Shown one piece after another: positions 8,747-15,939 of a DNA stretch of 64,000 bases. Both the position numbers and the translations under genes were made by a program. Source of the DNA: Deferribacter desulfuricans SSM1 (GTDB taxonomy: Bacteria > Chrysiogenota > Deferribacteres > Deferribacterales > Deferribacteraceae); the NCBI RefSeq assembly GCF_000010985.1, contig NC_013939.1, positions 1,827,501-1,891,500 of the forward strand. The letters are read 5' to 3'. Each line of letters opens with the position of its first letter. The first letter of the stretch is position 1. The notes below the pieces were generated by a model. That model was not told the origin of the DNA. It saw nothing but the letters and a program-made list of their open reading frames with translations, and made no database searches.

Positions 8747-10341
8747 TATTTTATATCATTCATTGCTGGAGAAGGCAACCCTATATGAATCGCCTGATAA
8801 AGAGGAGAGTTTTTATCTTTTAGATTTAACTCTTTCGCTTTTCTCTTTTTATATTCTTGAAATACTTTGTGTTTACCAAATGTTTTACCTAGATACTTAT
8901 CTTTATTTTTGTATCTTTCTAACCATCTTTCCCACTCAGCTTTTGTTATAAACCCTTTCTTGTAAGCTTGTTCTACATTAGCCTTAACTTTTTCCCAGTA
9001 ATTTGGAATAATTTTGTAAAGTGCAGGAACAGAATACTGCTCTTCTGTGTAAAAACCGTATAATCCACCAGGGATATCATAAATCTTATATGTGAAGAAT
9101 TTAGTTGGACTATTGCTTTCATAAATTTTCTTAGCTTCCTCTACACCGTGCTCAGCACCCCAAGCTATCATCTCTTGTAAATTGTGCTGTAATTCCCAGA
9201 TTCCATGCCATTGAACATAGTCAGCAGCCTGCATTGCAGCACCCATTCTAAATCTTCTACCTTCATGATGCCATGAGTTATACATTAATTCAGAAGCTTT
9301 TGTATACCAACTTGCATTAATAACTGTATTAGAAAATTTCTTCTCTTTACCATCTACAGTTTTTGCTTTAAGTGGTTTTATGAGACCTTTCTTTTCATAC
9401 AGCTTTGCCCAGTAAACAAACTGTCTTCTTAATTCATTGTATTGAAGATTTACTAAATCATAAACGAGGAAATAGTCTTCCACAAAGTTTGGCGCATGGC
9501 AAGCTTTACATGTTGTTTTCATCCTATTTTGTTTCTCTTGCCAAGTCCCAAGTTTTTCTTCTTGCCATATAGTTCTATAACTCCATGGAGCTTGAGATTC
9601 CCACGATAATCTTTCACTTACATTATGAGTACTGTTTAATCCATTGATAGCATCCATATGACATGTTGTACAAACAGGGAAATCTAACGGAGTATCACCA
9701 GTTTTCTTAGTATTATAATCAAGGTTTAACTTCCCTTGAGCCATTCTTGTTGTAAAAATATTACCATGTTTTGACTCAATATAAATCTCAATTTGTGGAT
9801 GGTCGGGTCCTAAATGGCATTCACCACAGGTATATGGGTTATGTGCCTGAGCTAAATCAAACGTATGTTTTGAGTGACATACATCACACTCACCTACACT
9901 ACCATCTGGCCACATAGCAGAAACATTATGACACTGCTCACAACCCTGTTTTGTACCAATGATAGGTTCAAATACAGCTCTGTCTGCTGGTGCATAAAGC
10001 CAGAATGGATAAGCATGCTTACTCAAAGTGTTTTGTTCAACCTCTTCCTCGTGACATTTTGCACAATCTTTTGGAGTAGGATGAGTACCTACAAACTGAC
10101 CATAATGATTAATTGCGTCAAAATCACCCTGCTCAGCTTCATGACAATCAAGACAGCCAACACCATTTTTAGCATGAGCACTTTCTGCCCACTGATCGTG
10201 AACTTTTGTGGCGACATTCATATCCTGGTGACAAGAGATACATTTTGCACTGTCAGCATCAACCTGAATACCTTTGATTTCAAGAGCGAATGCACTTGAA
10301 GCTAATAAAAACATCGATAAAACAACTAATAACTTACGCAT
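8746..10341 (-). CDS. hao: Octaheme hydroxylamine oxidoreductase-family cytochrome c
   Basis: A 531-residue exported cytochrome with a signal peptide (MRKLLVVLSMFLLASSAFA) and eight CXXCH sites: CISCH, CLDCH, CAKCH, CEQCH, CDVCH, CGECH, CTTCH and CKACH. Heme number, length and the helical C-terminal half with the WHHEGRRFRMGAA and DYVQWHG stretches place it in the HAO family. In nitrate-ammonifying bacteria without NrfA, such proteins are proposed to reduce nitrite or hydroxylamine to ammonium. Placement beside nap genes supports that here. A GTG at 10347 is in frame but lies inside the AGGAGGTG ribosome site, so the ATG at 10341, 5 bases after it, was chosen. Direction of catalysis is inferred. 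Confidence 0.9.
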   Translation of the reverse strand: MRKLLVVLSMFLLASSAFALEIKGIQVDADSAKCISCHQDMNVATKVHDQWAESAHAKNGVGCLDCHEAEQGDFDAINHYGQFVGTHPTPKDCAKCHEEEVEQNTLSKHAYPFWLYAPADRAVFEPIIGTKQGCEQCHNVSAMWPDGSVGECDVCHSKHTFDLAQAHNPYTCGECHLGPDHPQIEIYIESKHGNIFTTRMAQGKLNLDYNTKKTGDTPLDFPVCTTCHMDAINGLNSTHNVSERLSWESQAPWSYRTIWQEEKLGTWQEKQNRMKTTCKACHAPNFVEDYFLVYDLVNLQYNELRRQFVYWAKLYEKKGLIKPLKAKTVDGKEKKFSNTVINASWYTKASELMYNSWHHEGRRFRMGAAMQAADYVQWHGIWELQHNLQEMIAWGAEHGVEEAKKIYESNSPTKFFTYKIYDIPGGLYGFYTEEQYSVPALYKIIPNYWEKVKANVEQAYKKGFITKAEWERWLERYKNKDKYLGKTFGKHKVFQEYKKRKAKELNLKDKNSPLYQAIHIGLPSPAMNDIK

Positions 10342-10418
10342 AGACACCTCCTAACAAATTGTATTAGAAGGATACACCACCAAATTTAAATATATAGTAA
10401 AAGTTCTCATTTTCATGT

Positions 10419-10450
10419 AAATTTTGTAAATATTATTCTTTACAAATTTT
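10419..10450. promoter_or_regulatory. Inverted repeat between hao and napM, candidate operator
   Basis: Two 12-base arms (10419-10430 and 10439-10450) are inverted repeats with one mismatch around an 8-base spacer; the core is TGTAAA-N8-TTTACA. It is in the 185-base gap between the divergent hao and napM genes, so one bound regulator could control both. It does not match the FNR/DNR consensus TTGAT-N4-ATCAA. The OmpR-type regulator encoded downstream of napH is a candidate ligand, although those usually bind direct repeats. Confidence 0.5.
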
Positions 10451-10526
10451 AAACCCACTTAACTAATATTAAAAACTTTTTACTTCCTTCATGTCAAAAT
10501 ATAACTAGAAAATTGTGGAGGTGCTC

Positions 10527-10880
10527 ATGAAAACAAAAATTTTTATTTTAACAATTTTTTTAGCAATCTTTCTAATAGCATTAAACGGTCTTGCTGATCA
10601 ACACCCGGAAGACATGGGTAATTCTACTTGTATTAGCTGTCACAAAGATGTTACTCCAGATGTTGTTAAACAGTGGGAAGAAAGTGCACACGGTTTAATT
10701 GATGTGGAATGTGGTGTTTGCCATGGAGATGCAAATAATTTCAAAGCTAAACCTACCGACGAAACTTGTCTAGGCTGTCACTCGACTCAGGTTGAAAATA
10801 ACATGGCTAAAGATAGAGCATGTTCAAGCTGTCATATTGCTCACAACTTTACCATTCATAAAGTTCATCAGTATAAATAG
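10527..10880 (+). CDS. napM: Periplasmic tetraheme cytochrome c, NapM-like
   Basis: A 117-residue exported protein: signal peptide followed by four CXXCH sites (CISCH, CGVCH, CLGCH, CSSCH). Small tetraheme NapM proteins precede napA in deep-branching and epsilonproteobacterial-type nap clusters and are thought to pass electrons to NapA in place of NapB/NapC. An in-frame GTG lies at 10515 within the GTGGAGGTG ribosome site; the ATG at 10527, 5 bases after GGAGG, is the better start. napA follows after 9 bases. The assignment to NapM rests on context plus heme count. Confidence 0.82.
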   Translation: MKTKIFILTIFLAIFLIALNGLADQHPEDMGNSTCISCHKDVTPDVVKQWEESAHGLIDVECGVCHGDANNFKAKPTDETCLGCHSTQVENNMAKDRACSSCHIAHNFTIHKVHQYK

Positions 10881-10889
10881 GAGGTCATT

Positions 10890-13277
10890 ATGTCATTAAG
10901 TAGAAGAGATTTTATTAAACTTTCCATAGCATCAGCAACTGCTGCATCAATAGGCTTGTCCTTGCCAAAGCAAGCTGAATCAAAAGAAATCGTAGATAAA
11001 TGGGTAAAAGGTACTTGTAGATTTTGTGGTACTGGATGTGGAGTTTATGTTGGTGTAAAAGATGGGAAGGTGGTTGCTATCAAAGGGAATCCTGACGCAA
11101 AAACTAACTTTGGTTTCCTATGTATAAAAGGTTTTCTTGCATACAAATGTATGTATCATCCAGACAGATTAAAATATCCAATGATTCGACAAAAAAATGG
11201 AAGATTTAAAAAAGTATCTTGGGACGAAGCTTTAGATTATGTGGTCAAAAAATTTAAATATTACCACAAAAAATATGGTAAAGACTCTGTTGCATATTAC
11301 GGTTCAGGACAATGTACAACAGAGGAAAGCTACACATTTAACAAGCTGTGGAAGGGCGGTTTTAGAAGCAATATGGTAGAAGGTAACCCAAGACTGTGTA
11401 TGGCTAGTGCAGTAGGTGGTTATATTACTACTTTTGGCTCAGATGAACCGGTTGGTAGTTATGCTGATATAGAAAGTGCAAAATGCATATTTTTAGTTGG
11501 TTCTAACACCAGTGAATGCCACCCAATTATTTTTAGACGTATAATGAGACACAAAATGAGAAATCCTGAAGTCAAAGTAATAGTATGTGAGCCAAGAAAA
11601 ACAAATACTGCAAAAATAGCAGATTTATGGCTACCAGTTGACCCAGGTACTGACCTTGCTATATTCCACTCAATGGCAAGAGAGATTATTAAAAACAACT
11701 GGCATGATAAGAAATTTATTGATGAACATACAAGAATCACTGATGGTAAAAATGTTTATACTTTTGACAAGTATGTAGAATTTTTAGAGCAATTTACACC
11801 AGAAACTGTTGAAAAACTTTCAAGATGTCCTGCAGAAAATATCAGAAAAGCTGCAAAATGGTTTGCCACAAGTGGTGCATCCATGACACTTTGGACCATG
11901 GGTTTAAATCAAAGAACACGAGGTGTATGGGCAAATAACCTGATTCACAACTTACACCTTATTACTGGAAATATCTGTAAGCCTGGAGCTGATTCATTCT
12001 CATTGACAGGGCAACCAAATGCCTGTGGTGGTGTTAGAGAAACTGGTTCACTTGCTCATTTATTACCAGGCACTAAACCTGTAAAAAATAAAAAATGGCG
12101 TACACATGTAGAAAAGGTATGGGGGCTTAAACCAGGAACAATTGATCCAAAACCTGGTTTTCACACAATTAAAATGTTTGGAGCTTTAGGTGGTGAAAAA
12201 GATCCAAATAAACCAATAAAAGCTATGTTGACATCAACTACAAATCCAGCGCAGTCATTACCAAATTTAAATAAATATATAAAAGGGATGAAAGATGCAT
12301 TTTTAGTAGTACTTGATATTTTTCCAACAAAAACCACACAGCTTGCTGATGTAGTTTTACCTGCTGCATTTCTTTATGAAAAAGGAGGAGTTTTCGGATG
12401 TAGTGAAAGAAGAAGTCAGCTTACCGAAAAAGCAGTAAACCCACCTGGTGAAGCAAAGGCAGATATATGGATTGCAGCTCAAATCGCTAAAAGAATGGGG
12501 TTTGAAAAGCTAATACCATGGAATATGGACGATTCTATGAAAGCCAATGAAATGGCTTGGACCGATTATATTACCGTTACTAAAGATACAGACCACAGCC
12601 TATGGGGCGCGACATACGATAGATTGAAAAAAGAAAAAGCTGGTATCCAGTGGCCTTGCCCATATCCAGGGCATCCTGGGACATACAAACGTTATGTTCG
12701 TGGTATGGATCCAATGTTTGAACACGAAGAATTTAAAAAATTCTTTGGGAAAAAAATACCAAAAGATGCAAAAATCTATTTCTATATGGATAAAAAAGGT
12801 GAAGGGAAAGCGAACATCTGGCTTAGACCTTACAAAGGGCCTGCAGAAGTACCTGATGCAGAATACCCATTTTATCTAACCACTGGTAGAGTAATTGCTC
12901 ACTGGCATACCGGTACAATGACAATGAGAATACCTGAAATAGCAAGAAGTTACCCTTATGCATATGTGGAAATACACCCAGATGATGCTAAAAAATATAA
13001 TATTTTTGAAGGGGATTTAGTTGAAATCGTTAGTAGAAGAGGTAAAGCGATATTACCTGCAAGAATTACTAAAAATTCCCTTCCTGGAATCCTATTCGTA
13101 CCATGGTTTGACCAAGAAATCAGTAGAATGATAAACTTCGTATGTAATGACGCAGTGGATCCAGGCTCTAAAGAACCTGAATTCAAAATTGCAGCTGTAA
13201 AAATAAGAAAACATACTGGTGCTACAAAACTTACTGAAAAAGTAATCATTTCTGATATAAACTCTAACTATTATTAA
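10890..13277 (+). CDS. napA: Periplasmic nitrate reductase, catalytic subunit NapA
   Basis: NapA reduces nitrate to nitrite in the periplasm with a bis-MGD molybdenum site. The 795-residue product starts with a twin-arginine signal (SRRDFIKLS), followed by the [4Fe-4S] ligands CRFCGTGCG and CIKG, and the Mo-ligand cysteine in NPRLCMASAV, followed by TFGSDEPVGSYADIE, a stretch close to classical NapA. The C-terminal molydopterin-binding domain has TGRVIAHWHTGTMTMR. Order napM-napA-napD-napG-napH supports Nap rather than another DMSO-reductase family enzyme. A GGAGG ribosome site precedes the ATG. A hairpin lies directly after the stop. Confidence 0.95.
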   Translation: MSLSRRDFIKLSIASATAASIGLSLPKQAESKEIVDKWVKGTCRFCGTGCGVYVGVKDGKVVAIKGNPDAKTNFGFLCIKGFLAYKCMYHPDRLKYPMIRQKNGRFKKVSWDEALDYVVKKFKYYHKKYGKDSVAYYGSGQCTTEESYTFNKLWKGGFRSNMVEGNPRLCMASAVGGYITTFGSDEPVGSYADIESAKCIFLVGSNTSECHPIIFRRIMRHKMRNPEVKVIVCEPRKTNTAKIADLWLPVDPGTDLAIFHSMAREIIKNNWHDKKFIDEHTRITDGKNVYTFDKYVEFLEQFTPETVEKLSRCPAENIRKAAKWFATSGASMTLWTMGLNQRTRGVWANNLIHNLHLITGNICKPGADSFSLTGQPNACGGVRETGSLAHLLPGTKPVKNKKWRTHVEKVWGLKPGTIDPKPGFHTIKMFGALGGEKDPNKPIKAMLTSTTNPAQSLPNLNKYIKGMKDAFLVVLDIFPTKTTQLADVVLPAAFLYEKGGVFGCSERRSQLTEKAVNPPGEAKADIWIAAQIAKRMGFEKLIPWNMDDSMKANEMAWTDYITVTKDTDHSLWGATYDRLKKEKAGIQWPCPYPGHPGTYKRYVRGMDPMFEHEEFKKFFGKKIPKDAKIYFYMDKKGEGKANIWLRPYKGPAEVPDAEYPFYLTTGRVIAHWHTGTMTMRIPEIARSYPYAYVEIHPDDAKKYNIFEGDLVEIVSRRGKAILPARITKNSLPGILFVPWFDQEISRMINFVCNDAVDPGSKEPEFKIAAVKIRKHTGATKLTEKVIISDINSNYY

Positions 13278-13280
13278 TAA

Positions 13281-13310
13281 TAGGGCTCTTACAGAGCCCT
13301 ATTTTTCTTT
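13281..13310 (+). terminator. Hairpin between napA and napD, internal terminator or attenuator
   Basis: TAGGGCTCT, loop TAC and AGAGCCCTA form a 9-bp stem followed by TTTTTCTTT. It looks like an intrinsic terminator yet sits inside the nap operon, only 12 bases before the napD start. Partial readthrough would give more NapM/NapA than NapD/G/H; it may alternatively protect the 3' end of napMA mRNA. Confidence 0.8.
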
Positions 13311-13321
13311 AAGGGGGTAAT

Positions 13322-13639
13322 ATGTTATATTGCGGTTGCATAATTTTTATTAAAGATGGAAACTTTGAAGCTGTAAAAGAGTCAATATATAAATATAAAG
13401 AGATATCACTTTTTACAAAAAGTGATGATAATAAAATGATTGTTGCAACAATTGAAGCAGAATCGGATAAAGAAATTGAAAGGATAATAAACGAACTCAA
13501 ACAAAATGAGTATATTATAGATATTTCCCCACACTATTTACACTTTGAAGAAGAAGTAGAAAGATTGATTAAAACAGGAGAAAAGCCTGACTTAACAGGT
13601 TTTTCAAAAAGTGAGAGAAGAAAAATAACCAATGGATAA
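13322..13639 (+). CDS. napD: NapD-like chaperone for NapA maturation
   Basis: NapD binds the twin-arginine signal of NapA and delays export until the cofactor is in place. This 105-residue cytosolic protein has the family layout: an N-terminal beta strand CGCIIFIKDGNFEAV, a central KMIVATIEAESDKEIERII and a strand EYIIDISPHYLHFEEE, which resembles the ferredoxin-like fold of NapD. Sequence identity with classical NapD is low to the eye, and context carries part of the call. It is preceded by an AAGGGGG ribosome site and overlaps napG by 8 bases. Confidence 0.8.
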   Translation: MLYCGCIIFIKDGNFEAVKESIYKYKEISLFTKSDDNKMIVATIEAESDKEIERIINELKQNEYIIDISPHYLHFEEEVERLIKTGEKPDLTGFSKSERRKITNG

Positions 13640-14393
13640 AAAAAAGCTACAAAAATTTTTTAATACTAATCCATTTAAAGGGTTTTTTAAGAAAAACAGG
13701 CTTAGACCACCTGGTGCTGTTGAAGAACCAAAATTTATGGAATTATGTATAAGATGTGCAAGGTGTATAGAAGTATGCCCTTATGATTCCATAAAAAGAG
13801 CTGATATTTTTGAAAGACTACAAATAGGTACACCATATATTTTTGCAGAAGAAAAAGGGTGTTATCTCTGTATGAAATGTCCATCAGTATGTCCAACAGG
13901 AGCACTTGATAACAACCTTAAAGAGCCTGAAAAGGTCGAGATGGGTATAGCAGTAATAAACCAAGAAACTTGCCTAAATTTTAAATATTATCTTGATGAA
14001 GAAAAAGGGGTAACAGAAGAAGGTTTACTTTGTAGCTTTTGCTATGATTCATGTCCATTAAGAGATAGAGCTATCGTTATGGAACATTTTATACTACCCG
14101 TTATTACAGATGAATGTGTTGGTTGCGGTGTTTGCACTGAAAAATGCCCCACTACACCCAAGTCTGTAAATATAATCCCAAAAGGGATGGAACAAAAAGA
14201 ATTAGCTGGTTTTTATTATCGAAAATTAAGGATAAATGCTCAAAAAAAATCATCAAAAATCAAAGAGGAATACGAAAACAAAACTGAATCAGAAGTTAAG
14301 AAAAAAGAGAACATCTCATCTTTTGGGGTAAAACCAGAATTTAAAAATAACTTTGAGCCGATGGATACTATAGACGAATGGGAAGAACAATGA
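13632..14393 (+). CDS. napG: NapG-like polyferredoxin without a Tat signal
   Basis: A 253-residue protein with four [4Fe-4S] motifs: CIRCARCIEVCP, CYLCMKCPSVCP, a CLNF...CSFCYDSCP group and CVGCGVCTEKCP. The RLRPPGA stretch before the first cluster and the CLNF motif match NapG, which with NapH takes electrons from menaquinol. Classical NapG carries a twin-arginine signal before RLRPPGA; here only about 24 residues with no RR pair and no hydrophobic core precede it. The C-terminal 55 residues are lysine- and glutamate-rich and unlike NapG. It overlaps napD (8 bases) and napH (ATGA). Confidence 0.85.
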   Translation: MDKKKLQKFFNTNPFKGFFKKNRLRPPGAVEEPKFMELCIRCARCIEVCPYDSIKRADIFERLQIGTPYIFAEEKGCYLCMKCPSVCPTGALDNNLKEPEKVEMGIAVINQETCLNFKYYLDEEKGVTEEGLLCSFCYDSCPLRDRAIVMEHFILPVITDECVGCGVCTEKCPTTPKSVNIIPKGMEQKELAGFYYRKLRINAQKKSSKIKEEYENKTESEVKKKENISSFGVKPEFKNNFEPMDTIDEWEEQ

Positions 14394-15199
14394 AAAAATC
14401 AAAATTACGCTTATATCGTAGATTTTCCCAAATTTTAACATTTTTAATAATGATTATAATACCTTTGCTAAATATATATGGGATAAACTTTATAAAAGGT
14501 ACCTTCTACTCTCTTGATGTTGGTGATATTGCTGTTGCAGATCCAATAGCTATTTTTCAAGCGTTTTTTGTATCAAAGAAGTTTGTTCTTTCGATGGTTA
14601 TCTCAGTGATAATCCCCATAATGTTAGTCTTAATTCTTGGTAGAGTATGGTGTAGCTGGATGTGCCCATATCACTTTCTAACTGAACTAATAAATAACTT
14701 TCGAAAAATTTTTTTTAAAAATAGTAAATGGAAAGTTAGACATAAAAAAATATCAAAAGTAAATCTTTTTAGATTTGGATTTCTTATTATTGGAATTTTT
14801 TTGACAGGGATTGCTGGTATCCCATTATTAAATCTTATTTCAGCACCAGGAATTATCTCTTCTCAAACATTAGTTTTAATAAAATTTCATTACTTTACTT
14901 TTGAAATCATTTTTATATTAATTCTTTTAATATTAGAATTTATATTGGGAAATTTTTTTTGGTGTCGATATTTCTGTCCAACTGGAACATTTTTGTCAAT
15001 TTTTAGAACCAAAAAAGGGTTAAAAGTTGAAAAAATAAGGGAAAATTGCTCAAATTGTTTAAGTTGTATTAAAAATTGCCCAATGGGGATAAACCCTATG
15101 ACAGATGGAGAAAACTATCTTTGTCACAACTGTGGGGATTGTATTTCAGTTTGCCCTGATAATAAAGCCGAAGATACATTGAAATTTACATTTAAATAA
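14390..15199 (+). CDS. napH: NapH-like membrane ferredoxin (quinol oxidation for Nap)
   Basis: NapH is the membrane partner of NapG and oxidises menaquinol. The product of about 269 residues has an N-terminal hydrophobic helix, a further three or so helices, the two conserved CXXXCP motifs (RVWCSWMCPYHF and FFWCRYFCPTGTF) and two C-terminal [4Fe-4S] motifs (CSNCLSCIKNCP and CHNCGDCISVCP). An in-frame ATG lies 12 bases upstream at 14378, but ATG 14390 overlaps the napG stop as ATGA and starts MKKSKLRLYRR, so I prefer it. With no napC in the cluster, NapGH is the likely quinol route. Confidence 0.92.
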   Translation: MKKSKLRLYRRFSQILTFLIMIIIPLLNIYGINFIKGTFYSLDVGDIAVADPIAIFQAFFVSKKFVLSMVISVIIPIMLVLILGRVWCSWMCPYHFLTELINNFRKIFFKNSKWKVRHKKISKVNLFRFGFLIIGIFLTGIAGIPLLNLISAPGIISSQTLVLIKFHYFTFEIIFILILLILEFILGNFFWCRYFCPTGTFLSIFRTKKGLKVEKIRENCSNCLSCIKNCPMGINPMTDGENYLCHNCGDCISVCPDNKAEDTLKFTFK

Positions 15200-15202
15200 A
15201 TA

Positions 15203-15229
15203 TTGATTTAGTTTTATTAATCTTATAAA
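15203..15229 (+). promoter_or_regulatory. Candidate promoter giving a leaderless response-regulator mRNA
   Basis: TTGATT at 15203-15208 and TATAAA at 15224-15229 (15-base spacer) lie just before the gene. The -10 ends 8 bases before ATG 15238 and there is no Shine-Dalgarno sequence, so transcription could begin at or next to the start codon. The spacer is short and the call is tentative. Confidence 0.4.
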
Positions 15230-15237
15230 ATTACATT

Positions 15238-15939
15238 ATGCAGTATAAAGTTTTGATTATTGATGATGACTATGAGATTTTAGAAATATTAAAACTCTTC
15301 TTAGAAATTGAAAACTTTGATGTGGTAACAACTCAAAGTGGATTAAATGCTCTTAATTTGATTAAAAATAATCAATACGACCTAATTTTACTTGATTTAG
15401 GACTTCCAGATATAAACGGTGAACACATCTGTAAAAAGATAAGAGAAATGAGTGAAACACCTATAATAATTATTACAGCCAAAGAATCGGTATCAAACAA
15501 AGTGTTGTGCTTTGAGTATGGGTGCGATGATTACATTATTAAACCTTTTGAAAAAATGGAACTATTAGCAAGAATAAAAGCAATATTAAGGCGAAGTAAT
15601 AAAATAAAATCTTCAAACGATAATAACATAATTATAACCCCACCTTTTGAAATAAACCTTGAAGAAGGCTACTGCAAAAAAGATGGTGAAAAGATAGATT
15701 TAACTGCCAAAGAGTTGGAAATACTATCATATTTGGTTAAAAATGCAGGAAAAAATTTAAAACGGGATCAGATTATTAAACATGTGTGGGGTGATGATTC
15801 ACTCTATAAATGGTCAAGGTCTCTCGATGTTCATATTCAGCATATTAGACAAAAGATTGAGTTAAATCCTAAAAAACCAAAATTTATTAAAACAATCCCA
15901 GGCATTGGTTATAAATTTGATATAAACTCTTCACAATGA
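15238..15939 (+). CDS. OmpR/PhoB-family response regulator linked to nap
   Basis: A 233-residue two-domain regulator. The receiver domain has the acidic pair DDD near residue 10, the phosphorylated aspartate in LILLDLGLPD (about residue 53), the threonine in IIIITAKE and the lysine in YIIKPFE. The C-terminal winged-helix DNA-binding domain holds LTAKELEILSYLVKNAG and ends with FIKTIPGIGYKFD. The kinase gene overlaps its stop (ATGA), so the pair is one system. It starts 38 bases after napH with no terminator between, so it may be read both from the nap transcript and from its own promoter. Nap/hao control is inferred from position. Confidence 0.92.
   Translation: MQYKVLIIDDDYEILEILKLFLEIENFDVVTTQSGLNALNLIKNNQYDLILLDLGLPDINGEHICKKIREMSETPIIIITAKESVSNKVLCFEYGCDDYIIKPFEKMELLARIKAILRRSNKIKSSNDNNIIITPPFEINLEEGYCKKDGEKIDLTAKELEILSYLVKNAGKNLKRDQIIKHVWGDDSLYKWSRSLDVHIQHIRQKIELNPKKPKFIKTIPGIGYKFDINSSQ

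Noticed and set aside
9874-10299. Open frame of 141 codons on the plus strand inside hao
   Set aside because: It is antisense to the heme motifs of the cytochrome; its cysteine and threonine richness reflects the reverse complement of CXXCH codons.
10342-10347. GTG start for the HAO cytochrome
   Set aside because: The GTG is part of the AGGAGGTG ribosome site; the ATG at 10341 has ideal spacing.
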